Source: Theocolax elegans
Taxonomy: Eukaryota; Arthropoda; Insecta; Hymenoptera; Cerocephalidae
Assembly (NCBI GenBank): GCA_026168455.1
Contig: CM047425.1
Span: 23,514,648-23,578,647, forward strand
Direction: 5' to 3'
Length of the DNA: 64,000 bases
Each line of letters begins with the position of its first letter. Position 1 is the stretch's first letter. The notes under the pieces are model-generated. The model saw only the letters and a list, made by a program, of their open reading frames with translations, did not search any database and was not told where the DNA came from. Of the stretch, positions 41,821-52,872 are shown piece after piece. Position numbers and translations under genes: made by a program.

Positions 41821-44782
41821 CTGTTCTCCAATGCAATATGAATCGGAGTAGCGTGGCACACGCGCTGCTTCCCAGATTGCGGCGGAGCTGGACGCAAACA
41901 TCCTCGTCATCAGCGAACAGTACCGGGATTTAACACCGCCGAACTGGCTCGCTAGCAGCACGAGTACAGCGGCATTATGGGTGCGCGGGGAATGGGCAAC
42001 GCGGATCATCGCGCGCAGATCCGGGGAGAGCTACGTTTGGGCAACGGTGGGCGATGTCACCTACGTCAGCGTCTACCTTAGCCCGAATTATAGCGCTCTC
42101 GAATACGCGGAGAAGCTGGATACTCTCGAAGACGCCGTGAGAGACATCCCCGGCAACAAAATCGTGGCGGGCGACTTCAACGCGCGCGCGGTCGAGTGGG
42201 GAATGCCCGAGACAAACAGACGTGGACGACTATTGTTGGAGATGGCCGCAAGGCTTGAACTGACAGTGGCAAATGAGGGAAATACGCCGACGTACAGACG
42301 ACCCGGCTTCGGGGACTCTGTGCCCGATGTGACCCTTATTTCGGACAGGATGACACAAAGACTGAGAGCATGGAGAGTGATCGAAGACTACACAGCTAGC
42401 GATCACCAGTACATCTCCTTCGGTCTTATAGACGAATCGCGTACGAACAGTACTCGGGTAACTCGTCCCCCTCGTTGGGACGTGAAACGGATAGACTTAG
42501 ACAAACTCGACAGACAAATGACGCGCGGGGAACCACTGTCACAGGTGGAACCTCGCGGAATGACTAATCGCGGCAGGGCTGAAGCGCTTGTCGGGGAAAC
42601 AACCCAGTTTCTTCAACAATTGTGTGAAGCCTCTATGCCGCGGAAACGTTACGCACGCAACAAACGAGAGACATACTGGTGGACAGCCGAGATCGCGGAC
42701 ATCCGACATAGTTGCCTAGCACTTAGACGGAAGGCCCAACGGGCTCGCGACCGACAAACCGCACTAATTTTCTCCGAGGAATACAGAAAGAGTAGGAGGC
42801 GTTTGCGGTACGCCATAAATAACAGCAAAAAAGAGTGCTGGCAAAGACTGACGGACGAGGTGGACTCGGATCCCTGGGGCGCGAGTTACAAGATCGTGAC
42901 TCACCAACTGGGGAGACGGGTTCCACCGATAACTAAGGACGCAGAGACGATGGACAAGATCGTCGACGGTCTCTTTCCAACTCATCCCGTGAGGAGGGAG
43001 GAAACCGTTGAACGTACAAACGGAGAATGCCCTCTATTCACGAGTGCGGAGCTCGCCAGAGCTGCAAACTCGTTGAAACATAACAAGGCACCGGGCCCTG
43101 ACGGTGTGCCGTCGGAGATCTTACGTTTCGTCGTTTTGCGACGGGAAGGGTGCCTGGTGGAGGGCGTTTTCAGCAGACATTGGAAGACGGCTCAATTGGT
43201 TCTCATTAGTAAAAATAAGGGGGACCCTGAGAATCCGTCATCCTACAGGCCACTAAGCCTACTTAACACGACCGGAAAACTGTACGAGCTATTGCTTAGA
43301 CCAAGGCTTCTACAGTCGATAAAGGACGCAGGAGACTTATCAGACCGACAACACGGGTTTCGAAAAGGACGCTCAACCATCGGAGCGATAACCTTTGTAA
43401 AAACCATTTTCAACAAGCATAACACCAGGTGCCACGCGACCAGGCCTCTGGTCTTACTGGCTACGCTGGACGTTAGGAACGCCTTCAATTCGGCGAGGTG
43501 GGTGGATATCCTGGAAGCGCTGGAAACAGCATTCCGGGTGCCCGACTATCTTCTCCGGGTTGTAAGGGACTACCTGAGGGACCGACGTCTCACATACGAG
43601 ACCACTGACGGACGAAAAGACAGACGAATAACTGCAGGAGTCGCCCAGGGATCCATTCTGGGGCCAGACTTCTGGAACGTACTGTATGACAGTCTTCTCC
43701 GAATGGAGATGCCGACGGACACATCCCTCGTCGCTTACGCTGACGACGTTGCGGCCATTATCGTGGCCCGTGACACACACCTGATCCAGCTAAAGCTGAA
43801 CCAGGTTATGCGGCGGGTGACTGAATGGATGAAAGACCACGGACTGCAAATTGCGTTACAAAAGACAGAACTTGTGCTTCTAACTAGACGAAGAATCGAC
43901 ACGGGGATACCGTTGACAGTCGGACGCGAATGCGTGGTAGTCAGAGACGAGGTTAAGTATCTAGGGGTGACTTTGGATACGAAACTGAGTTTCTGGCCTC
44001 ACATACGCACGGTGACTAAAAAGGCACAAGAAAAGACAAAAGCCTTGAGCAGACTCATGGCTAATACGAATGGACCGAGACCGAGCACTCGACGACTACT
44101 CATGAGCGTTACCCACTCGATCATGCTATATGGGGCGGAAATCTGGGCGGACGCGTTACACGTTAAGAGACGGGCGAAAGCGATGACTAGCGTACAGCGG
44201 GTGGGCGCGTTAAGAATCACGTGCGCGTACAGATCGGTGTCTGAAAACGCCGTTCTTGTTATCGCGGGCGTGATTCCGATCGACCTACTCGCGACGGAAC
44301 GAAAGCGCATATACGATCGAAGCGCGGACACGGGACGGGTCGACGCTGCGACAGACGAACGTACGAAAACAATGGAACTCTGGCAAACACGGTGGACAAA
44401 TACCCAACAGGCGCGATGGACACGTAGACTTATCCCTGCGGTTGCCCCGTGGAAGGGGAGAAAGCACGGTGAGGTAGACTTCTATCTCACCCAATTTTTC
44501 TCTGGACACGGATACTTCCGCGGCTATCTACACAAGATGGGCAGACTTGCTTCACCTGAATGTAAGTACTGCGGATGGGTCTACGATGACGCTGATCATA
44601 CGTTCTTCGCCTGTAGGCAATGGGCAGATCAACGTCAACGACTTGAAATGGACATAGAAGCGATCACGCCGGAAAACGTGACGAGACTTATGACGACGAA
44701 CGCGGACAACTGGCGCCTGATCGCAAATTACGTTACGAATGTATTGCGGAGCAAAAAAGCAGATGGATGTCTGACAGATTGA
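41811..44782 (+). pseudogene. LINE C ORF2: APE endonuclease, RT, Cys-rich tail (one frameshift near start)
   Basis: The ATG at 41811 lies inside the last codons of ORF1. The conserved endonuclease start follows it, but a one-base change near 41870 shifts the frame; from there the frame runs unbroken to 44782 (933 codons from the ATG at 41981). Endonuclease motifs: VAGDFNARA (64-70 of that frame) and ASDHQYISF (about 143). RT motifs: NKAPGPDGVPSEIL, FRKGRSTIGAI, GVAQGSILGPDFWNVLYDS and AYADDV (about 585). The C-terminal zinc motif CKYCGWVYDDADHTFFAC is near 860. The loop after SEILRFVV looks shorter than in relatives, a possible small deletion. R1-clade enzyme by overall motif order. Confidence 0.88.
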
Positions 44783-45205
44783 GCGAATGTGATTCGAGAA
44801 TGAACGATTATAAGAATGAATGTGTTTTTTGGACACGCAAGGACAGCCGCCCAGTCTGAAGTAATGTGAATAACAGTTCCGGGCTGGTGTCGGTGCGAAC
44901 AGAGATATGTGGGTTTAGTGGGTATTAGTAGTTTGCTCCTACTGAGTCCCACACTCGGTGGACTGTCTGCTTTTGCGAGGGGGTGGATAGTTTGCCGGTT
45001 GTGCGTAAAATGTCATTACCACAGACTCCAAAAAAAAAAAAAAAAAAAAAAAAGTAAGAAATGGATAGGAAAAATACACGGCAGCAATCAAACAAACTGT
45101 TAGAACACCTTCATTTTCGAAAAAAACGTACCCGTGTTTTTTTATTTTTCAAAATTCAATGTTTATCGCTAAATGTTTAATCAATTAAAAATTGTTTCAA
45201 ACTAA

Positions 45206-45687
45206 GGTTTCTCGATCTTGGTGCCAAAGTTCGTCGCGTCCTTCTGCAGGGGGGATTCTTTGTGATAATAGCGAAGGACCAACGGTCCGCGGAGTGGTTG
45301 GGTGGGATCGTGTCCGGATTAAAATCTTGGCGGGGTCCGGCCCTGTCGGTCAGCGGAACGGAGGTGCTGCAGAGGCTGGTGAAAGCCATTGCGTGGACAC
45401 CGGGAGCACCGAAATCCGCGGAGCTGGTTCTTCAGAGGCTGATGTGGTACAATCCAACGCTAAACACCGCAACTTGGCGGGTTGTAAAATGTGATAAGGG
45501 GACTACCGACGGTGTTGCAGCAAAGGACAATTTTCTTTTGGTGCAGATGCTGGAGTCCCAAGCTAGAGCCCTTCAGGCTCTAGATTGCAGACGCTTCTAC
45601 TCGTTGGAGCGAGTTACTTTTAAAGTGCACGCTCCAGCGGTAGTTGAGTCTGCTAAAGAGGCAGCAGTGCCGGGAAGCTCAAAATAA
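45206..45687 (+). pseudogene. LINE D ORF1 C-terminal fragment (DUF4780-like)
   Basis: Open from about 45206, so the true start is missing. It reads GAKVRRVLLQGGFFVIIAKD, a Trp/Leu-rich domain (SAEWLGGIVSGLKSWRGPAL), and NPTLNTATWRVVKC, a pattern I associate with the DUF4780 domain in ORF1 proteins of insect non-LTR elements. It ends in TAA at 45685-45687, overlapping the next ATG. Confidence 0.55.
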
Positions 45688-46037
45688 TGACCTTCAAGGT
45701 GCTGCAAATTTCACAAATTAACTTGCATCACTGCAAAGACACTTCTGCACTATTGCGTAAGGGTTTGGCAGAGATGCACACAGGCCTGTCACTGGTTCAA
45801 GAACCATGGACGGTGAGAGGAACAATTAAGGGCTTAGAGGGAAAAGGGCTTGCTTGTTACAGGGACATGCAAGCTGAGACGCCCAGAACGTGTATCATCA
45901 CCAAGGGAGTAAATGTAACTCCGCTGATGGATTTCTGTACAAGGGTCCTGATAGCGTTAAGAACAGAAACGGAGGATATTGGCAACATAGGCATTGTCTC
46001 AGCGTACTTTTCATATGATGGAGAATGCCACTGTTAA
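45687..46037 (+). pseudogene. LINE D ORF2, endonuclease N-terminus only
   Basis: Starts with the ATG of TAATG shared with the ORF1 stop. VLQISQINLHHCKDTSALL and SLVQEPWT are the first catalytic motifs of the APE endonuclease of non-LTR elements. It stops about 110 codons in, where a dispersed repeat begins at 46026; the rest of ORF2 is not found to the right. Confidence 0.75.
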
Positions 46038-46370
46038 AATTTGAATTTTCTTTTGTCATTACTGTTTACAATAGAATTATCTTAAAAAATGCAATAATTA
46101 ATGTATTTAATTTTTAACCCATTGTATATATCATCATATGGATATTTGGAAAAGTGTATGATATACTTGATTAATAATTATTTTATCTTCAAACAATTTT
46201 GTATCTGTATTTAAAGCATTGAATTTTAGATCCGTTATTATTATTGAGTACATATTTAAAGATTTTAGGAGTTTTATCAGGAATGAGTAAACTAATACAC
46301 ATTCTTTCAAGTTATATTCACAATTTTTTTTTGCGCACGGAAAAAATACATTTATTATCTATTCTTAAAA
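46026..46370. repeat. 345-bp direct repeat, copy 1
   Basis: Begins TGCCACTGTTAAAATTTG and ends near GCGCACGGAAAAAATAC plus about 20 bases. It is repeated in the same orientation at 48043-48388 with roughly nine of ten bases the same. It interrupts LINE D. Confidence 0.8.
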
Positions 46371-46735
46371 GTCTAAAAGAAAGCTTGGAGCAATACCTTT
46401 GAAATGGTTTGTAGCATTTTTGTGGCCTTCAATTCTGTAAAAAGTTATGATAATTTAAAAAAACACGAAATTTTTTAAAAAATTTAAATGGGAATTACCA
46501 TGTTAATTTTTGTGAATTTTTTCTCTTTCTTTAAATTATCATAACTTTTTACAGAATTGAAGGCCATAAAAATGCTACAGACCATTTGAAAGGTATTGCT
46601 CCAAGCTTTCTTTTAGACTTTTGGATAAAAAAATCAATTGTGGCGAACTTCTACTTTTTTTGAGTTGAATATTGACATGTAGTTTATATAACATTCACCT
46701 TGGAATTAGAAATTCTAACCCAGAAGAATAAATTC
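46367..46735. repeat. Inverted repeat related to the MITE at 48479
   Basis: Arms 46367-46458 and about 46530-46622 are complementary (GTCTAAAAGAAAGCTTGG and its inverse). The right part to 46735 is an inverted copy of about 48510-48733, including GACATGTAGTTTAT and TTAGAAATTCTAACCCAGAAG. Confidence 0.75.
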
Positions 46736-47061
46736 CAGACACAATTAGCAACGAATGTTACATATAATGTTAAAACAACAAATATAACCTTATTTTTAAC
46801 TTTTTAGAATCAAGTTACATTTTAAAATTGAATTTTGAAAATTTAAAAATTTTTAATGATGAAAAAATGCCTTTAGAACAATTATTATTAGGATCAGAAA
46901 TATTTTTAATACAGGTAATTCACATTAAATTATGATTCATTTCTATATTATTAGTTTAATAATAAATATTTGTTTATTTTTATATATATCTCTCTATAAC
47001 ATATAAATATTTCGCCGCCGCCGTGTGTAGGAATTCAGTATTCAATATATATATATATGTG

Positions 47062-47096
<35 letters not shown>

Positions 47097-48042
47097 TATA
47101 CTAGGGGGGCTTCGCCCCCCTTCGCGCGCCAACCCCCTATTTTTAATTTCGAAAAAGGTTTTTCGTAATTAATTTATTTAAAATAATGTTTTAAATTGTA
47201 TTATTTTTTCACTACCATGGACACCTTAAAAATTAAACAGATTCACACAACACGTTGGAGGTATTGCTATAGTTATTATAATTTATAAATAAAAGTTTAC
47301 CAAAATTTAGTGTAATGAAATCAGAATAAAAATAATAAAAAAAAATAAAGACATATTAAATGTTAACTGTAAATTTTAAACTATATGAATTCTTATAAAG
47401 CTTAAATTTATATTTTAATAATTATAAATGTTAATGAAAAACTAACTTACCAAAAATAGTAAAGTACATATACTTACTAAATTGTAGTATTTTAGTTAAC
47501 AACTTATTAAAATTTTGGATTATTTTAAACCGTTATAAATAGAAATTCACCTTCTAAAATTAATTTATTTAATGACGAACGATCATCGCCAAAAGTTCTA
47601 TGTCATTAATATTTTGTACTTTAATAGTAATAAAACTTTCTTCTTAATTAAATTAATTTTTGTATTATTTTTAAAGAATTATTTATAAAATTTTAGCGCT
47701 ATATAAATAAAAACCTGTTTCTTCCATTTCTCCCGTGATTCGTAATTTGCACTCTCTTTCAAAATTTGCGTTTTAATCCATAATTATATCCAATTTATTT
47801 TTACTATGCAGAGCCCAAATATTTATTTTGATTATTATAAACAAATTCATTTCTTAAATATCCTTATATTTCTAATAAATACATACTTGTTTATTTAAAA
47901 TATTGTGTTATATAAATATAAATTATCTACACACTTATATATCCATACAATTTTGAAATATTAATTTAAAAAATATTTAAATTAAATGCTCCTAAATTAA
48001 TAGTTTTTGAAAATCTATTAAAATGTAATTCGTATTTTATAT
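46736..48042. other. AT-rich spacer with (TA)n and a GC hairpin
   Basis: No gene. TA microsatellite at about 47045-47098, followed by a perfect hairpin GGGGGGC-TTC-GCCCCCC at 47104-47120 and TTCGCGCGCC. The rest is A/T-rich. Confidence 0.6.
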
Positions 48043-48388
48043 TGCCACTGTTAAAATTTGAATTTTCTTTTGCCTATACTGTTTATAATAGAATTATCTT
48101 AAAAATGCAATAATTAATATATTTAATTTTTAACCCATTGTATATATCATATGGATATTTGGAAAAGTGTATGTTATACTTGATTAATATTTAATTAATC
48201 TTCAAACAATTTTGCATCTGTATTTAAAGCATTACATTGCATTTTAGATCCGTTATTATTATTGGGTATACGTTTAAAAATTTTATGAGTTTTATCAAGA
48301 ATGAGTAGACAAATACTCATTCTTTCAAGTTATGCTCACAACTTTTTTTTGCGCACGGAAAAAATACGTATATTATGTATTCTTGAAA
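48043..48388. repeat. 345-bp direct repeat, copy 2
   Basis: Second copy of 46026-46370, same orientation, followed by a CA/CATA microsatellite region and the MITE. Confidence 0.8.
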
Positions 48389-48478
48389 AAACAATTTTAA
48401 AATATATATATATTATATAAATATTACGCCGCACGCACACACACCCACATACATACATACATATATATACATATATAT

Positions 48479-49193
48479 GGTCTATTTCACGTCAAGTGGT
48501 ACGATGCTAATTATGTGTAGAATTTATCCTTCTGGGTTAGAATTTCTAATCTTAAGGTCAATGTTACATAAACTACATGTCAATATTCAACTTAAAAAAG
48601 TGTAAGTTCGCCGCAATTGATTTTTTTATCCAAAAGTCTAAAAGAAAGCTTGGAGCAATACCTTTCAAATAGTCTGTAGCTTTTTATGGCCTTCAATTCT
48701 GTAAAAAGTTATGATAATTTAAAGAAAGACAAAAAATTCACAAAAATTAACATGGTATTTCCCATTTAAATTTTTAAAAAAATTTGGTGTTTATGTGTTC
48801 AAAAAATGTGATCTTTTGAGCGGTGTTAGATCAAAATCGATTGTGGCGTGGTCGCCTTTTTTTGATATTCAATATTTCCGGGCGTTCTATCTCTTCGAGA
48901 TTTTAAAATTAGGAATTGGAACCCAAGTAGATAAGTTCTAAAGATTATTTTGAACAAAAGTTGTTTATAATGTATTTTTAAAAAAATCAATAGATTTTGA
49001 GATAAATAGCTTTGAAAATAATAATTTCTCTAAAAAATTGTAAAATTTCCATTTTTCATGGTGGAATAACTCTTAGGCAAATTATTTTTAACACCTCAAA
49101 TTTTTTTTCTATCTTCTGGAAGATATTTCCAGTCTGTTCACAAAATTTGGAGTCATTTCAAATTTTCATCGTACCACTGATGTGAAATAGCCC
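48479..49193. mobile_element. MITE, 715 bp, with 27-bp terminal inverted repeats
   Basis: Left end GGTCTATTTCACGTCAAGTG plus GTACGATG; right end is the inverse of GGGCTATTTCACATCAGTGG plus TACGATG. Flanks are TA-rich (ATATAT on both sides), consistent with a TA duplication. No coding capacity. The terminal motif recurs at the foldback near 10090. Confidence 0.85.
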
Positions 49194-49311
49194 ATATATA
49201 TGGTAATGAACAATTAACTTACCAAAAATAGTAAAGTGCATATACTTAATTGTAGTATTTAGTAAAAACCTATTAAAATTTTAGATTATTTGAAACGGAT
49301 TTAATAGAACT

Positions 49312-50395
49312 TGTGACGGAAATCGTCACACAATCTATTCACGATGAATAGAGTACTTAAATTCGCGAATTGTAAGTCGTCGGAGCCTTTCGTATGTCAA
49401 GGCCAACCGACGACACATGTTTACCTTTCTACGAGTGTACAATTACGCGCGCGACTATACGTAGGGATGGGAGCGAGAAAGAGTGTGTGAGTTTCCCCAC
49501 TCCCATCCCTTTTTCGGGAAATTAGGCGATCGCCTAAGTAGTGTGTAATGATCCGTCGACCAAGACGGATTATTGTTTTGACGTGATCGCGTACGACTCG
49601 TGAAAGCCGAGAGTGCGCCCCACCCCCCTCCTGCATCGAGCTCTGTGAACGGTTGTTCCGGAGCAGAGCTAAGTGCGGAGATCCGGGTGGACACACGCGT
49701 GTCCCGTACCGTTTGGTGTGTGTTTGTGTGAGTGTGTGTATCAAGGACGGGGTCGTGCGCGAGTGATACCGCGGATCGCGACTCGCTCGCCGCGGCAAAG
49801 GCCGCCTTCACCACCTCAACCACCGGTCGTCCCCTTTGTCAAGGAGGTCGACCAGTCGCCGAGGATCGGCTGGGCCATCCCCGAGGAGCGTCACCGGTAA
49901 GTGGCATTTTTTTTTCGTGACCCTCCCCCTCCCTTGTGTGTGTGTGTACCACGGGAGTGTGTTCGAGTACAACGGTACTCAAACAGCGGTTCCTGGGAGC
50001 GAAACCTGTCGCAGGCGAGGATCTCGATCCGACAGGTTTCCCGGGACTTCCGCCCGCGCGAAATAACTTTGTCGCGGCACACGGCCCGAGTGGCCATTTT
50101 GTTAATTATATTATAAAAATAAACATTTCTTTTATTTTATTTTTAATTAATTGTGTTTTTGTTATTTCTCCCCGCTCCCGCCGACATTCGTTAATTTTTA
50201 TATCGGGTCGAGGCCAGGAGGATTGCCCGAATCCTCCATACCGATCGTCCCAGCGAACTCGCGTTCCTGGCGACAGCCGCAGTTCGGTAAATAAAATAAA
50301 TAATTGTGTGCGCGGTATTGGGCAACGCGGCCCAACGGTTAATATTAATTATTAAAAATAATTAATTATACCGGGTTCGCAAATACCACGTCACA
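49312..50395 (+). repeat. 5' LTR of element E
   Basis: 1084 bp, beginning TGTGACGGAAATCGTCACA (itself a small palindrome) and ending CCACGTCACA, followed after two As by the primer site. The first 0.77 kb is GC-richer with GT-rich tracts; the last 0.32 kb (from 50077) is repeated at 52873-53184 as part of the tandem duplication. Confidence 0.85.
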
Positions 50396-50397
50396 AA

Positions 50398-50415
50398 TGG
50401 CGACCGTGACAGGAC
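50398..50415 (+). other. Primer binding site, tRNA-Arg type
   Basis: TGGCGACCGTGACAGGAC is complementary to the 3' end of insect tRNA-Arg (TCCTGTCACGGTCG plus CCA). A second copy lies at 53187-53204 because of the duplication. Confidence 0.88.
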
Positions 50416-50516
50416 TTTCGGTTTCGTCCTCACCGATATTTAATTTAAATTAAAGAAAGTTGTCGGCCATCTTTTCGCGCGCGAGCAGTGTCGCGGCGAA
50501 ACGTAAGCGGGTTGAG

Positions 50517-50601
<85 letters not shown>

Positions 50602-52872
50602 CGGCGTGTGAGACGCGTCTCTATACCGGAGTATTCCCCCTCTTGCTCGGGTATCCGAGGAGAGGCATACACCGGTATATCGAGAGAGAGTTCGCGCGCG
50701 ACCGTGTTCAGCCGGAAGCGCCCGATCTCACCGAGATCGGTCTCTCTTGATCGCAAGCTTGCCGGGAGATCTTTGCTTAGCTTGTATGGGAGCGGCAAAG
50801 TAGGGAGAGAGTAGCTTGCGCCGCGGATCGCGGGCAGCGAGAATCCCCCCCGAATAGCGCAAAGGAAAGACTTCGCGAGAGCCGATCATCATCGGCTCTC
50901 TCCGATTGCGCCCGCGAGTGGGAGTGAGAGAGAGAATCCCTAGTCGCGGGGAATCGGAGTAGGTGCTAGGCGGGCTATAGGTGTGTGAGTGAGAGAGATA
51001 GCGCGATCGCCTAGCCCCTTCGCGTGTATAAGTCTTCGCAGCTGGTTTCGCCGATAGAAACCACTGCGGCGAATTGTTTTATTTCGTTTTAATAAAATAA
51101 ATTCGTTCCTTTCGGGAGAGGTAGTTGCCCCACCCCGTCCCTTTTTAAGAAAATTTAAATAATTTAATTCTTTTTATACGGGACGCGGCGAAACAATTAT
51201 TGTTGCTTTTTTTTGAGTTCGAGAGCGAAATTTTTGTTGCTTTCTCCCCTCCCTGATCCACGCATATATTATATATAGTAATTATAATTTAATAATTGTG
51301 TTTATTATTTATTACTATTTATTTTTATAATATATGTATCATTTTATTTGTTTGTGAATAAAAGATATTTTGCAACTGTTGTTAATTATTTAGACTTGTT
51401 TGCAAGTTAAATAATTGACATTAAGTAACTTTGTGTGAATCAGCCGCAAAGTTACAATAGTTGTAATATTAATTATTTAAACTCGTGTGTGAGTAAAATA
51501 AGTAAAATTATATTTATTGCGATTATCTGACAGTGATTATTCAATTTAATATTTTGTATTTATTGAGTATTACTGTCACGATATTTGTAACATATTTTTG
51601 TAAATTTTTGAGTGTGAGAAAATTTTTTTTTATAACTCGTGTTGATTGTTTAGACTTGTTGCAAGTTAAACAATTAATGTTAAGTATCTTTGTGTGATTG
51701 TTCCGCAAAGATACGAGAGTTGTAAAATATAATTATTTAGACTCGAGAGTGAGTTAAATAATTGAATTTTTTTCATGTATTTTAATGATCGGCATTTAAC
51801 CTAATATTTTGTATTCGTTATTTGCCGTGAAATTTTAATATATGTAAAAAACTTCTTTTCTCTTTTTGTGTGTTTAAATTATATCTCCACACAATTTTAC
51901 CAATTATTTAGACTTGTTTGTTAGTTAAATAATTGGTTATAATTTTTTTTTGGTGTGTTTGAGTAAAATTATTCGGTGTATAAATTTAATTGTTTAGACT
52001 TGTTAGCAAGTTAAATAATTAAATTTTCATTTCCTTTTCGTTCAATTTAATTAAAAAAGGAAATATAAATTATTTCAACTTGGTAGCAACATAAATTATT
52101 TATTTAGTCCTTCTTAGGATAAAATAAATATATTTCGCTAAAAAAATTGTCGTTTGGGACGACAATTAGTGAAATAATTATTTTGTTGCAAACCTACCGT
52201 TGAAATAATTTAATTAAATTTGTGTTTGTATTGTAGTGTAAATTATAAAGGAAATTTTTTTTTTTTGTTTTGGACTTGGAAAAGCAAAATAATAAATAGT
52301 GTCTTGGTGTGTGTGAATCACAAGACACTGTATTTATTTTTATATTTATTTTAAAATTGATTATTTAGGCTCGTTAGTGAGATAAATAATTTAATTTTTC
52401 TTTGTCTTTTCTTCCTTTATAATTTGGTGTTCTGTATTTATTAATAAATTGAAACTTTAATTATTTCAATTTCCATAACAAAATAAATTCTTTTCGCCAG
52501 TTGAGGAATCTTTTGGATTATAACTGGTGAGAGAGATATTTTGGGAAATCGTTAAATTTACCATTACTGGTAAATTACCGACGATATTGAAATAATTTAA
52601 AGATTTCTTTTTGTTAATAATTAATTATTTTTGCTTGCAGAAGCAATTGTATAGAGTCTTGGTGCGTGTGAGTCACAAGACACTATTATAAACATTAATT
52701 ATTTAGACTTGTGAGCAAGTTAAATAATTAATTTTAATTTGGTGCAAGTGTTAAGTGTGTGATTTGTCACAACTTTAACCAACAAAATTTAATTATTTTG
52801 TCCTTCTAAGGACGAAATAAATTCCTTTTAAAGAAAATCTTTTGGATTTTAATTAAGTGAATTAATTTTGTT
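50416..52872 (+). other. 5' leader of element E, copy 1, with hairpin chain
   Basis: Non-coding. After a GC-rich part (to about 51120) the AT-rich part holds a succession of short hairpins: 51384-51416, 51425-51455, 51645-51674, 51684-51714, 51731-51763, 51901-51935, 51988-52020, 52145-52167, 52299-52329, 52360-52390, 52555-52576, 52697-52729 and 52791-52823. Many share the form AATTATTTAGACTTG, a 3-6 base loop, CAAGTTAAATAATT, with the same G unpaired in each. Open frames here, including the GA-repeat ones, are artefacts. Confidence 0.75.
50519..50594. repeat. (GA)n microsatellite in the leader
   Basis: About 76 bases of uninterrupted GA. The duplicate at about 53308-53397 is shorter runs broken by AT and GG, so the two copies differ most here. 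Confidence 0.95.

Larger units (their letters stand above)
39631..45066 (+). mobile_element. Full-length R1-like non-LTR retrotransposon (LINE C)
   Basis: A 16-bp target duplication AAAGTAAGAAATGGAT occurs at 39631-39646 and 45051-45066, the right one directly after a tract of about 24 As. Between them are a 0.83-kb 5' UTR, ORF1, ORF2 and a 0.25-kb 3' UTR. The 5' UTR (39919, 39964, 40001) repeats CTATAAACG three times at 37-45-bp spacing. Only one frameshift is evident, so this is the least decayed LINE here. Confidence 0.93.

Noticed and set aside
40477..41897. Long minus-strand frames opposite LINE C ORF1 (41058-41897, 41152-41742)
   Set aside because: They mirror the ORF1 codon pattern and have no domain; ORF1 on the plus strand with zinc knuckles explains the region.
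50445..50814. Arg/Glu and Leu/Ser repeat proteins
   Set aside because: These frames only translate the GA microsatellite on each strand.
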